Assembly: GCA_015067825.1 (NCBI GenBank)
Contig: SVLQ01000015.1
Coordinates: forward strand, 1 to 63,730
DNA length: 63,730 bases
Source: Oscillospiraceae bacterium
Lineage (GTDB): Bacteria > Bacillota > Clostridia > Oscillospirales > QAMX01
Reading direction: 5' to 3'
The translations under genes and the position numbers were made by a program. Under the pieces are notes generated by a model that was not told where the DNA came from, ran no database searches, and worked only from the letters and a program-made list of their open reading frames with translations. Each line of letters starts with the position of its first letter. The stretch's first letter is position 1. Of this stretch, positions 52,436 through 60,777 are shown piece after piece.

Positions 52436-53317
52436 GTGAAATCGACCAAACAACTGCAAAAACGCATCGTCGCCATCGTTCTGGCGATGGTTACGGTTTT
52501 CGGCGTCGGCTCGTTTGCCTATGCCGATGAAATGCGCAACGCAAAAGTCACCGGCAACGGCGTCAACCTCCGCCAGGAGGCGAACACCGATTCGACGATC
52601 CTCACCAACATCGCTGCCGACACGGCTGTTGCGGTCATCGGTGAAGAAGAAAACGGCTGGTATCGTGTCAGCTACGAAAACAAGATCGGCTACATGGCCG
52701 CCGACTATGTTGAACCGGCTGCCGAAGAAGCCGCCGAACCGGTTATCGGCTACGTCACCGGCTCGTACGTCTACGTCAGAAGTGCTCCGACCACGGATTC
52801 CGAAATCCTCGGCGGTCTCTCCCGCCGCACGCAGGTTACCCTGCGGGAAGAAATTGACGGTTGGTATCTCGTTGAGAGCGAAACACTCACCGGCTACATG
52901 AGCGCCGAATACATCGGTGTCGGCGACTATGTCTTCTCTGCCGGCGACGATATCGTCGATATCGCCAAGCGCTACCTCGGTTACCGCTACGTCTACGGCG
53001 GCACGACGCCTTCGACCGGCTTTGACTGCTCCGGCCTCGTGACTTGGGTTTACAAGCAGTACAACGGCTATACCTTCAGCTGCCGCACCGCGCTCTACCG
53101 CGACGGCGCACGCGTTTCGTCCTATTCCGAGCTGCAGCCGGGCGATCTGGTGTTCTTCCGCACCGCCGGCAACGGTTCGATCAGCCACGTCGGCATCTAC
53201 GTCGGCGACGGCCAGTTCATCCACGCTCCCAACTCGCGCTCGGTCGTCAAGATCTCGTCGATGGCCCCGGGCAGCTACTACTACCGCACCTACTGCGGTG
53301 CGCGCCGTATTTTCTGA
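52436..53317 (+). CDS. exported NlpC/P60 peptidoglycan hydrolase with two SH3b domains, paralogue
   Basis: A 293-residue protein starting at GTG 52436, 8 bases after AGAGAGG. It has a signal peptide (AIVLAMVTVFGVGSFAYA), two SH3b repeats (GVNLRQEANTDSTILTNIAA, YVYVRSAPTTDSEILGGL) and the NlpC/P60 domain (GFDCSGLVTWVYK, SISHVGIYVGDGQFIHAPNS). It is in one operon with the preceding hydrolase, under the WalR-type box. The linker between repeats is Glu/Ala-rich, unlike the neighbour. Confidence 0.93.
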   Translation: MKSTKQLQKRIVAIVLAMVTVFGVGSFAYADEMRNAKVTGNGVNLRQEANTDSTILTNIAADTAVAVIGEEENGWYRVSYENKIGYMAADYVEPAAEEAAEPVIGYVTGSYVYVRSAPTTDSEILGGLSRRTQVTLREEIDGWYLVESETLTGYMSAEYIGVGDYVFSAGDDIVDIAKRYLGYRYVYGGTTPSTGFDCSGLVTWVYKQYNGYTFSCRTALYRDGARVSSYSELQPGDLVFFRTAGNGSISHVGIYVGDGQFIHAPNSRSVVKISSMAPGSYYYRTYCGARRIF

Positions 53318-53364
53318 TGAAAAACAGCCTGTCTCCCTCCCTTTGGCAGGCTATCTACCATAGC

Positions 53365-53404
53365 GAAAACCGTCGTCCCGGAGTTGGGACGGCGGTTTTC
53401 GTCT
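53365..53404 (+). terminator. terminator of the NlpC/P60 operon
   Basis: A 15-bp stem (53365-53379 with 53386-53400, one GT pair) with a poor T-tract (GTCTTT). Confidence 0.8.
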
Positions 53405-53511
53405 TTGAGCAGGGTGCAAGCGCGGCAAGACGGCGGGAGCAAAGTCCCAGCCAATCGGCCACCGGAACGGCACGCCACCGCACATTCCGATCGTTGTAAA
53501 ATCATGTTCCA

Positions 53512-53556
53512 CCTCCTTGCCGCATATGCTGAACCAGAATCATTCGGCAAAGGAGG
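53512..53556 (+). promoter_or_regulatory. hairpin sequestering the spmA ribosome binding site
   Basis: CCTCCTTGCCG (53512-53522) pairs with CGGCAAAGGAGG (53545-53556) with one bulged A. The right arm contains the AAGGAGG used by spmA, so the site is hidden when the hairpin forms. Confidence 0.6.
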
Positions 53557-53563
53557 GGCGCCG

Positions 53564-54142
53564 ATGCTCTCTTGGATTTGGATCGCAATGATCGCGCTGG
53601 CATTTGGCTGTGGCGCGGTAACCGGTCGGTTGGATGCCGTCGGCACAGCGGCGATTGAGGGCGCGCAGGCGGCAATCGAGCTCTGCCTGACAATTGCCGG
53701 GCCGATCTGTCTGTGGTCGGGCGTGATGGCACTGATGCGCGCCGGTGGGCTGACCGCTCATCTGACGCGCCTTTTGCAGCCGCTGCTGCGCCGCCTGTTC
53801 CCCGCTGTGCGGGAGGATCGAAGACTTTTGGAGACGATCGGCGCCAATCTGGCGGCCAATTTGTTGGGGCTCGGCAACGCCGCCACGCCGCTCGGGATGG
53901 CGGCTGCCGCCGCACTCGGCAAGCAGAGCAACCAAAATGCCTCACGAGAGCTCTGCACCTTGGTCGTAATGAACACGGCCTCGCTACAGTTGATTCCCGC
54001 GACGATTGCCGCCGTGCGCGCAGGGGCAGGTGCGTCCGCGCCGTTTGATATCCTGCCAGCGGTGTGGATCGCCTCGGCAGCGGCACTCGCGGCGGGATTA
54101 TTCACGCTCATGGTAATCGGGAAGGTGCGGAGATGGAACTGA
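53564..54142 (+). CDS. spmA: spore maturation protein A
   Basis: A 192-residue membrane protein of the nucleoside-recognition (Gate) family. It starts SWIWIAMIALAFGCGAVTGR and has the signature ANLLGLGNAATPLGMAAAAA. In B. subtilis SpmA and SpmB are needed for spore core dehydration. The ATG at 53564 follows AAGGAGG; the longer frame upstream crosses a terminator. It overlaps spmB by 10 bases. Its presence supports a spore-forming lineage. Confidence 0.92.
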   Translation: MLSWIWIAMIALAFGCGAVTGRLDAVGTAAIEGAQAAIELCLTIAGPICLWSGVMALMRAGGLTAHLTRLLQPLLRRLFPAVREDRRLLETIGANLAANLLGLGNAATPLGMAAAAALGKQSNQNASRELCTLVVMNTASLQLIPATIAAVRAGAGASAPFDILPAVWIASAAALAAGLFTLMVIGKVRRWN

Positions 54143-54660
54143 TCGCGCGTTTGAGCAGTGTGGTGCTGCCGATGGTGATCCTGCTTGCCGCTGCGGCTGC
54201 TCTCTGCCGCAAAACGGACGTTTTTGCAGCCTTCACCGCTGGCGCACGTGATGGCCTCGGCACCGTTCTCCAACTGATCCCCACACTTTGCGGCCTGCTG
54301 TGCGCGGTCCATATGCTGCGCGCCTCGGGCCTTTTCGACGCGCTCGCAGCCCTCGCCGCGCCGCTTCTGAACGCAGTCGGAATCCCATCGGAGCTGGCGA
54401 TGCTGATGCTTGTGCGGCCGTTTTCGGGGAGCGGCGCTTTGGCGGCGGGGGCGGAGCTGATCACCGCCGCCGGGGCTGACAGCCTCGCGGGGCGCATGGC
54501 CGCCGTTATGCTCGCCTCCAGCGAGACCACGCTCTACACCGTGAGCGTTTACTTCGGTGCGGCAGGTGTCCGGCGCAGCGGAAAAGTGCTGGCTGCCGCA
54601 TTTGCTGCCGAGCTGACGGCGTTTTTTGTTGCGGCAGCGGCGGTGCAGCTGCTTTGGTAA
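54133..54660 (+). CDS. spmB: spore maturation protein B
   Basis: A 175-residue membrane partner of SpmA with the matching Gate-family signature (MLVRPFSGSGALAAGAELI, ASSETTLYTVSVYFGAAGV). ATG 54133 lies inside the end of spmA, after GGTGCGGAG. The pair is expected in the inner forespore or mother-cell membrane during sporulation. Confidence 0.92.
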   Translation: MELIARLSSVVLPMVILLAAAAALCRKTDVFAAFTAGARDGLGTVLQLIPTLCGLLCAVHMLRASGLFDALAALAAPLLNAVGIPSELAMLMLVRPFSGSGALAAGAELITAAGADSLAGRMAAVMLASSETTLYTVSVYFGAAGVRRSGKVLAAAFAAELTAFFVAAAAVQLLW

Positions 54661-54712
54661 ATCATTTTCAAAAGAAAAATGTAAAAACTTTCTGAAAGTC
54701 GCGGAAAATGTA

Positions 54713-54741
54713 TTTACTATTTCGGAGAAATGGTGTAAAAT
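54713..54741 (+). promoter_or_regulatory. promoter of the PrsA-like gene
   Basis: TTTACT (54713-54718), 17 bases, TAAAAT (54736-54741). The leader of about 160 bases has GC-rich pairing potential but nothing recognised. Confidence 0.6.
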
Positions 54742-54910
54742 ATAAGGTGCGCGTGGATACCCTGGGATATCTGCGCCAAAAAATAGCAGCCTCGCTCTGC
54801 GTGCCGCGCACAAGATCGGCGCGGACAAGCGGCTGTTGACCGGCTTTGGCAGCAAAGCCTATCACACAAACCGCCGCAAAGCGAGCGGGGATTATTCGGA
54901 GGTTATTCAC

Positions 54911-56479
54911 GTGGGAAAATCTAACAGAATTCGTGAGCAGAGACAAGAAAAACTGGCCGCGGCCGCCGCGTCTGCCACGAAGAAAAAGGGCATGAGCCCC
55001 AAGCTGAAAAGCATTCTGATCGGCGTTTTGTGCGCCGTGATCGTCATCGGTCTGGCCGCCGGCGTCATTGTCAATACGCGCCGCCAGAACGGCACTGCGC
55101 TCAAAAACGCCGACGCCGTCCTCATCAACGGCAAGACCTACAAGGCGGAAGAAGTTGACTTCTACTACAACCTGATGGTCAACCAGTACTACAACTACAA
55201 CCTGCAGATGTCGCAGACCTACGGTTTCTCGCTCTACGACGCCGACTTCACCAAGTCGCTGTTCGACCAGACCTACAACGCCGAAACCGGTCTCTCGTGG
55301 GGCGACTTCCTGCTTGAGCAGGCTGTCGATCAGCTCTACAACTATATCATTCTTGAAGAAGCGGGCAAAGCTGCCGGCTTTGAAATGCCCGCCGAAGGCA
55401 CCGAAGCTGTTCAGGCCATGCTCACCGAGCTCAAGGCCGCTGCGCTCAGAAACGGCATGACCGAAGGCCAGTACCTGAAGGCGATCTACGGCAACGCGAT
55501 CTCGCTCGAGAAGTACACGAAGTACGCCACGCGTGAAGCCTACGCCCAGTGCTACAGCGACTACTATGCCGAAAGCCTCACCGTCACCGACGAAGAACTC
55601 GAACAGCAGTACAACGAAAACAAGAAAGACTACGACCTCGCCAACTACCGCACCTTCACCGTCAAGGTCGAGCTGCCGGAGCACCTCGATGCCAACGGCG
55701 CTGCTTACTCTGACGATGCGACCAAGGCCGCAGACGAAGCGGTCGTGACCGAAGCGCTCGCCAACCTGAAGACCCGCCTTGAAGCGGTCGACAGCGAAGA
55801 AGCTTTCCTCGCTCTCGCCGAAGAAATGACCCGCGGTGTTGACGCCGACGGCAACGAAACCGCCGGTATCGAAGCCGAAAAGACCCTGATGACCAACATC
55901 GGTTACGAAGCGCTGTCCGAAGATATCCGCGACTGGATGTTCGACGATGCCCGCAAGGCCGGCGACACCAACGTCACCAAGGGCACCTCGACGATCGTCG
56001 CCTTCTACTACCTCGACCGCAGCGACCGCAGCGAGCTCACCCGCAACGTCCGCCACATCCTGCTTGCGACGACGAAGGAATCCGAAGAAATCAAGGCCAA
56101 GGCCGAAGCGATCCTCGCCGATTTCAACGTCGGTCCCAAGACTGCCGAATCCTTCGGCGAATTGGCCATCGCGAATTCTGAAGATCCCGGCTCCAAGGAC
56201 GCCGGCGGCCTCTATGAAAACGTGATCCCGGGTCAGATGATCAGCGAGTTTAACGATTGGCTCTTCGACGAAGAACGCAAATCCGGCGATACCGGCATCA
56301 TCTTCTCCGAAGAAACCGGTTACCATATCATGTACTACGTCGGCGAATCCGACCGCACCACGCGTCAGCTCCTCACCGACAACGACATCCGCAACGAACG
56401 CTACGAAGCGTACGTTGAAGATCTCGAACTGCTCTACCCGCTGGTCACCTACGAAGCCGGTCTGGCGAAGATCGACTAA
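54911..56479 (+). CDS. membrane-anchored PrsA/SurA-like peptidyl-prolyl isomerase
   Basis: A 522-residue protein starting at GTG 54911, 8 bases after GGAGG. It has a basic N-terminus and one anchor (SILIGVLCAVIVIGLAAGVI, about residues 35-55) without a lipobox. A helical SurA-N-like chaperone region follows. Parvulin-type signatures lie near residue 380 (VRHILLATTKESEEIKAKAE) and near 430 (PGSKDAGGLYENVIPGQMIS), with SEETGYHIMYYVGES. It helps exported proteins fold outside the membrane. A second, more degenerate isomerase unit may lie before it (EEAFLALAEEMTRGVDADGN). Confidence 0.88.
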   Translation: MGKSNRIREQRQEKLAAAAASATKKKGMSPKLKSILIGVLCAVIVIGLAAGVIVNTRRQNGTALKNADAVLINGKTYKAEEVDFYYNLMVNQYYNYNLQMSQTYGFSLYDADFTKSLFDQTYNAETGLSWGDFLLEQAVDQLYNYIILEEAGKAAGFEMPAEGTEAVQAMLTELKAAALRNGMTEGQYLKAIYGNAISLEKYTKYATREAYAQCYSDYYAESLTVTDEELEQQYNENKKDYDLANYRTFTVKVELPEHLDANGAAYSDDATKAADEAVVTEALANLKTRLEAVDSEEAFLALAEEMTRGVDADGNETAGIEAEKTLMTNIGYEALSEDIRDWMFDDARKAGDTNVTKGTSTIVAFYYLDRSDRSELTRNVRHILLATTKESEEIKAKAEAILADFNVGPKTAESFGELAIANSEDPGSKDAGGLYENVIPGQMISEFNDWLFDEERKSGDTGIIFSEETGYHIMYYVGESDRTTRQLLTDNDIRNERYEAYVEDLELLYPLVTYEAGLAKID

Positions 56480-56503
56480 TTTCTAAGAGAAGGAATGATA
56501 TCC

Positions 56504-57328
56504 ATGGATAAAAACGAAGCTTTGATGCTGCGCGAAAAAGCCGACGACATCCGTGCGCTTGCGCTCAAGATGTTCCAGAAGATCGGCAAAGGCCACGTCG
56601 GCGGCGCAATGTCGATTTCCGACCTGCTCAGCGTCCTCTATTTCAAGCGCATGAACATCAACCCGGCCGAGCCCAAGTGGGCCGACCGCGACCGTCTGGT
56701 CCTCTCCAAGGGCCACGCCGGTCCCGCGCTGTACGCGACGCTCGCGCTCCGCGGCTTCTTCCCGGAAGAAGAATGCATGACCCTCAACCAGCCGGGCACC
56801 AACCTGCCCAGCCACTGCGATATGAACAAGACGATCGGCATCGATATGACCGCCGGTTCTCTTGCGCAGGGCTTCTCCGCCGCGATCGGCATGGCGCTCG
56901 CCTGCCGCCTCGACAAGCGTACGAACCGCATCTACACGATCATCGGCGACGGCGAAAGCCAGGAAGGCCAGATCTGGGAAGCCGCGATGTACGCCGGCAG
57001 CAAAAAGCTCGCCAACATCACCGCGTTCTGCGATAACAACGGCATGCAGATCGACGGTCTGACCAACGATATCAACACAATCGAACCGGTCGCCGACAAG
57101 TGGCGTGCCTTTAACTGGAACGTCCTCGAATGCGACGGCCACGACGTCGAATCGATCGACGCGGCCATCGCCAAGTCGTACGAAGAGACCGAACGCCCGA
57201 CGATGATCGTCATGAAGACGATCAAGGGCAAGGGCGCCAACTTCTGCGAGGGTACCGTCGCTTCCCACAGCACCAACGTCACCGCCGAACTGCTGGAAGG
57301 CGCGCTCGCTGCGCTCAATCGTAACTGA
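56504..57328 (+). CDS. transketolase, N-terminal (thiamine-diphosphate) subunit
   Basis: A 274-residue protein, the N-terminal third of transketolase as a separate chain. The ThDP site is clear (KGHAGPALYATLALRGFFPE, IGDGESQEGQIWEAAMYAG, FCDNNGMQIDG). Together with the next gene it makes one enzyme that moves two-carbon units in the non-oxidative pentose phosphate pathway. Split transketolases are common in Firmicutes and Archaea. ATG 56504 is preferred over 56495 because AAGGA is then about 9 bases upstream. Confidence 0.94.
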   Translation: MDKNEALMLREKADDIRALALKMFQKIGKGHVGGAMSISDLLSVLYFKRMNINPAEPKWADRDRLVLSKGHAGPALYATLALRGFFPEEECMTLNQPGTNLPSHCDMNKTIGIDMTAGSLAQGFSAAIGMALACRLDKRTNRIYTIIGDGESQEGQIWEAAMYAGSKKLANITAFCDNNGMQIDGLTNDINTIEPVADKWRAFNWNVLECDGHDVESIDAAIAKSYEETERPTMIVMKTIKGKGANFCEGTVASHSTNVTAELLEGALAALNRN

Positions 57329-57342
57329 GGGGGAACACGGAA

Positions 57343-58293
57343 ATGATGATTGAAAAAGATGCAAAAGAGATGCGCGCGGTCTATACCGAAGGCCTGATCG
57401 CCCTCGCCGAAAAAGACGACCGCATCGTCCTCTGTGAATCCGACCTGATGGGCGCCAACGGCACCAAAAACTTCCTCAAGACCTTCCCGGAACGCACCTT
57501 CGACGTGGGTATCGCCGAAGCCAACATGATCGGCGTCGCCGCCGGTCTCGCCGCCTGCGGCAAGATCCCGTTTGCCAACAGCTTCACGCCGTTTGCCACC
57601 CGTCGCTGCCTCGACCAGGTCACGATCTCGTGCGCCTACGCCAACCTGCCGGTCAAGATCGGCGGCACCGACCCGGGCATCTGCGCCCAGCTCAACGGCG
57701 GTACGCACATGAGCCTGGAAGATATGGCCCTGATGCGCGCCATCGCCAACATGGTCGTCTTCGAGCCGACCGATGCCGAACAGTTCCGCCAGGCGATCCC
57801 GCAGATCGCTTACAACGATAAGCCGACCTACATCCGCATCCTGCGCACGCAGGCCGACAAGGTCTACGGCCCCGACTACCGCTTCCAGCTTGGCAAGGCC
57901 GACGTCCTCCGCGACGGTACCGACGTTGTCATCTTCTGCAGCGGTATCATGGTCATCCGTTCGCTCGTTGCCGCCGAAATGCTCGCCGAAGAAGGCATTT
58001 CCGCCGCCGTCGTCAACGTCCATACGCTCAAGCCGCTCGACGAAGAGACGATCCTCACCTACGCTGCCAAGTGCCGTGCGGTCGTCACCGCCGAAAACCA
58101 CTCCATCGTCGGCGCCCTCGGCGGCGCTGTCGCCGAAGTGCTCGGTGAAAAGTGCCCGACGATTATGCGCCGCGTCGGCACGAAGGACCGTTTCGGCGAA
58201 GTCGGCAAGCTCGACTACCTCGAAAAAGCCCTCGGCCTCACGGCCGGTGACGTGGCCGCCGCCGCCAAGAGCGCAGTCGCCGCGAAACAGTAA
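57343..58293 (+). CDS. transketolase, C-terminal subunit
   Basis: A 316-residue partner carrying the pyrimidine-binding and C-terminal domains. Features are the catalytic Glu region (FPERTFDVGIAEANMIGVAA), FANSFTPFATRRCLDQV, a PTYIRILR strand and the final domain (SAAVVNVHTLKPLDEETILT). It begins 14 bases after its partner, with GAGGGGGAA before the ATG. A second ATG follows directly and could also be used. Confidence 0.94.
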   Translation: MMIEKDAKEMRAVYTEGLIALAEKDDRIVLCESDLMGANGTKNFLKTFPERTFDVGIAEANMIGVAAGLAACGKIPFANSFTPFATRRCLDQVTISCAYANLPVKIGGTDPGICAQLNGGTHMSLEDMALMRAIANMVVFEPTDAEQFRQAIPQIAYNDKPTYIRILRTQADKVYGPDYRFQLGKADVLRDGTDVVIFCSGIMVIRSLVAAEMLAEEGISAAVVNVHTLKPLDEETILTYAAKCRAVVTAENHSIVGALGGAVAEVLGEKCPTIMRRVGTKDRFGEVGKLDYLEKALGLTAGDVAAAAKSAVAAKQ

Positions 58294-58297
58294 TTGC

Positions 58298-58338
58298 CTT
58301 CCAGTCCGCCGCGGAGCTTCTCCGCGGCGGACTGGAAG
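58298..58338 (+). terminator. 19-bp hairpin after the transketolase operon
   Basis: Perfect arms 58298-58316 and 58320-58338 with a 3-base loop, followed by A-rich rather than T-rich sequence, so termination is uncertain. It is followed by a second inverted repeat of GAAAATGGAAAA type (about 58341-58400) just before the tRNA. Confidence 0.6.
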
Positions 58339-58416
58339 AATTGAAAATGGAAAATGGAAAGTTGAAAACGGAGGGCGCGTTTGATTTTCCATTTTCAATT
58401 TTAAATTTGAATTTCG

Positions 58417-58499
58417 CTCCTGTGGCGGAATTGGCAGACGCGCCGGATTTAGGTTCCGGTGGGCAACCGTGCAGGTTCAAGTCCTGTCAGGAGCACCAA
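58417..58499 (+). tRNA. tRNA-Leu (anticodon UAG)
   Basis: An 83-base class II tRNA. Acceptor GCTCCTG (58417-58423) pairs with CAGGAGC (58489-58495), then A and an encoded CCA. The anticodon loop ATTTAGGT gives UAG. The long variable arm and the T-arm GGTTCAAGTCC are present. Confidence 0.96.
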
Positions 58500-58538
58500 A
58501 CAGAAATCCGCTTTCTTTCGAAAGCGGATTTCTGTTTG
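58499..58538 (+). terminator. terminator of tRNA-Leu(UAG)
   Basis: A 17-bp stem (58499-58515 with 58520-58536), 4-base loop, T-rich end. The stretch to 58673 is AT-rich, with an ATTCATTATTCA / TGAATAATGAAT inverted repeat (about 58563-58612) and no gene. Confidence 0.85.
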
Positions 58539-58673
58539 TATTATTCACTATTCATTCTTCATCATTCATTATTCATTGATTTAAGACGGATTTTGATTGA
58601 ATAATGAATCATTAAGGTAGCTTTGCTCCGCACAGCATTGAATCAATCTGCCTTATCACAGTCAATGTCTTCT

Positions 58674-59132
58674 TTATAATTTGCAATACATCTCCTGCGC
58701 TTTGGGTATAAATCCAAGCTTTTCATAAAGTTTCATTGCTCCGGTATTGTTTACAAGGACATCAAGATTGATGTAATTGCAACCGCACTCTTTTGCCCAG
58801 CTCTTTGCAGAATTCATCAGAGCTGTACCAAAGCCTTTGCCTCTGTTCGTTGCCGTTACAATAACATCCATTATATAACAAGCCTTGGCCGGAATCATAA
58901 AGTCGAAATTCGGCCGCATCTTTGCTTGAAGCAGAATAAAACCAACAACCGTACCATCGTTTTCGCAAACAAGAATATCAGAATCTTCGTCCGAAATCGT
59001 TTTCTCAATAAACGCGATACTTTGATCGCCCTCTTTTATAAAGTCGGGCATCAGTTTGGCCATCTCTCGGAATTGTTCGCGATACAATTCCGCTATGATA
59101 GAGGTATCATCAAGCATTGCTTTTCTTATCAT
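58674..59132 (-). CDS. GNAT-family N-acetyltransferase in AT-rich DNA
   Basis: A 152-residue GNAT with the acetyl-CoA core VIVTATNRGKGFGTALMNSA and the tail NTGAMKLYEKLGFIPKAQEM. Its DNA is visibly more AT-rich, and its codons are less GC-ended, than all neighbours, suggesting recent acquisition. ATG 59132 lies 9 bases after AGGAG; a TTG 9 bases upstream abuts that site. The substrate is unknown. Confidence 0.87.
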   Translation of the reverse strand: MIRKAMLDDTSIIAELYREQFREMAKLMPDFIKEGDQSIAFIEKTISDEDSDILVCENDGTVVGFILLQAKMRPNFDFMIPAKACYIMDVIVTATNRGKGFGTALMNSAKSWAKECGCNYINLDVLVNNTGAMKLYEKLGFIPKAQEMYCKL

Positions 59133-59232
59133 AAATGTCAACTCCTATAAAACCTTTCGTTATATACGATTTCTGTATGATTCTTTCATCATTTCGTTCA
59201 CCGCCCTTCATCCAAATTCTTGTAACATCACC

Positions 59233-59261
59233 ATGATATCATAAGACACGGTCAGTGTCAA
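59233..59261 (-). promoter_or_regulatory. promoter of the 59132 GNAT gene
   Basis: Minus-strand TTGACA (59256-59261), 17 bases, TATCAT (59233-59238). The spacer contains half of a GACAC/GTGTC inverted repeat. Confidence 0.8.
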
Positions 59262-59372
59262 TCGAATTTCAGTTGACCGTCGGATGCGGCATGAGGGCAG
59301 TTTATGTATCAATGTTATCTTCAATATGCCTGTCCATCATTTGCTCGATTCACCCAAAGGAAGTGTTTTACG

Positions 59373-59789
59373 ATGACGTTTTGCCCGTCAACATCGATGA
59401 AGATATCGCTCTCGCCCGAAGATGCCCGGCAGCTTTCTTCCAAAGAGCGGATCGAAGCGGCGTGCCGGAAAGAAAACGTGTTCGCCTTCGATATTTACGC
59501 CGAGGAGCAGCTGATCGGCTTTATCATGGTGCGAAAATATGCCGAAGGCGCATTTTTCCTCTGGAATTACGCGATCGATCAAAGCTGCCAGAACCGCCAC
59601 TACGGCACGGCGGCGCTGCTTGCCTTTATCCGCTTCCTGCAGGAGACGTTTCGAATGACCGAACTGTCGACGACCTATCTCTGGGGTAACGACCGCGCAA
59701 AGCATCTCTACGAAAAAATCGGATTTACGGAGACGGACGTCATCGACGAAGACGGCTGCCACGAGGTAAATATGCTCTATTCCTGCTGA
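59373..59789 (+). CDS. small GNAT-family N-acetyltransferase
   Basis: A 138-residue GNAT-like protein (LIGFIMVRKYAEGAFFLWNY, RHYGTAALLAFIRFLQ, NDRAKHLYEKIGFTETDVID). It resembles the diamine or ribosomal-protein acetyltransferase type with a short N-terminus. ATG 59373 follows AAAGGAAG; the longer frame from 59304 has no site. No promoter is clear. Substrate unknown. Confidence 0.8.
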   Translation: MTFCPSTSMKISLSPEDARQLSSKERIEAACRKENVFAFDIYAEEQLIGFIMVRKYAEGAFFLWNYAIDQSCQNRHYGTAALLAFIRFLQETFRMTELSTTYLWGNDRAKHLYEKIGFTETDVIDEDGCHEVNMLYSC

Positions 59790-59848
59790 AAATCTTGATC
59801 TCTTGACGGCATATCCGTTGTTGTGCTATCATAAAGACACCCCCCCAT

Positions 59849-60425
59849 CGCCGACCGTTTCGACTTCGCCGTAGGGGCGATTCACGAATCGCCCGCCGTC
59901 CCCGCCGCCACAGGGTAGGGTTTTTCCACCCGTTCCAAACGGCGGGAGCAAGCCCCCGCCCTACGATACACAGATATCCCCGCGAGGCCGTAGGGGACGG
60001 GTCTCCCGTCCCGCACCGCGGCAACCGTTTGCCGCCACCACTCCCCCTAACCACCGTAGGGGAGGGCCTCTGCGCCCTCCCGCAACGTCCCCACCGCCGA
60101 CCGTTTCGACTTCGCCGTAGGGGCGATTCACGAATCGCCCGAACGCACCCACCGCCACACGGCGAGGTGTCTCCACCCGTTACAAACGGCGGGAACAAGC
60201 CCCCGCCCTACGATACACAGATATTTCTGCGGGCCGTAGGGGACGGGTCTCCCGTCCCGCCCCGCGGCAACCGTTTGCCGCCGCGATCCCCCTAACCACC
60301 GTAGGGGAGAGCCTCTGCGCCCTCCCGAAACCTACCCACCGCCGACTGTTTCGATTTCGCCGTAGGGGCGATTCACGAATCGCCCGCAACGCACCCACCG
60401 CCATGCGGTAAGAATCTCCACCCGC
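59849..60425. repeat. 246-bp tandem repeat, 2.35 copies, built from four palindromes
   Basis: Unit starts at 59849, 60095 and 60340 (periods 246 and 245). Each unit holds GGGCGATTCacGAATCGCCC, GGCGGGAGCAAGCCCCCGCC, GGGACGGGtctCCCGTCCC and GGGAGGGCctctGCGCCCTCCC, joined by CCGTAGG borders. The third copy stops after its first module. The gene-free stretch 59790-60490 is this array plus the leader hairpin below. Confidence 0.88.
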
Positions 60426-60451
60426 ATCAAACGCAGCTTATAAAAATTCGA

Positions 60452-60472
60452 TTTGGAATCATCGTTTCCAAA
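60452..60472 (+). promoter_or_regulatory. partial leader-element hairpin before the 57-aa gene
   Basis: TTTGGAA (60452-60458) with TTCCAAA (60466-60472), the same stem words (GATTTGGAA / TTTCCAAA) as the last hairpin of the leader elements at 5.4 and 48.6 kb. It ends 6 bases before AAGGAGG. Confidence 0.55.
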
Positions 60473-60490
60473 CCACCCAAGGAGGCTTAT

Positions 60491-60664
60491 ATGGAACCGA
60501 AAGACTATCTTCTCGTCAAAATCGAAGGCGAATACGCCTATCTGCGCGATGAATCGGGCGCATGCAGCGAGGACGTTTTCATCGCGCTGGCGCTGCTGCC
60601 GGCCGGAGCCGACGTCGGCACGCGCCTGCACTACGAGATGTTCTCCTACGAGATCATCGACTGA
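60491..60664 (+). CDS. 57-aa conserved-type small protein (DUF3006-like)
   Basis: A 57-residue acidic protein starting MEPKDYLLVKIEGEYAYLRD and ending LLPAGADVGTRLHYEMFSYE plus IID. The IEGEYAYL...LLP.GA..G pattern resembles the small DUF3006-type beta-barrel proteins of Firmicutes, whose function is unknown. AAGGAGG lies 6 bases before the ATG, and a terminator hairpin follows, so it is a real single-gene unit. The upstream hairpin links it to the leader-element family. Confidence 0.72.
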   Translation: MEPKDYLLVKIEGEYAYLRDESGACSEDVFIALALLPAGADVGTRLHYEMFSYEIID

Positions 60665-60687
60665 CCACATCCGCATCCTCCAAACTC

Positions 60688-60731
60688 TACCTTCGGTTGA
60701 TTTCTCCCCATTCAACCGAAGGTACGTGTTT
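60688..60731 (+). terminator. terminator of the 57-aa gene
   Basis: A 13-bp stem (60688-60700 with 60712-60724), 11-base loop, then CGTGTTTTT. Confidence 0.82.
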
Positions 60732-60777
60732 TTCTGCCCTAAAATCTGTTATCCTGAATGCGAAAGGAGAGAACGGG

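Noticed and set aside
58417..58499. Integrated element at tRNA-Leu(UAG)
   Set aside because: No integrase gene and no duplicated tRNA end were found downstream; only the base composition is suggestive.
59849..60425. CRISPR array
   Set aside because: The repeating unit is 246 bases of adjacent palindromes with no unique spacers, and no cas gene is present.
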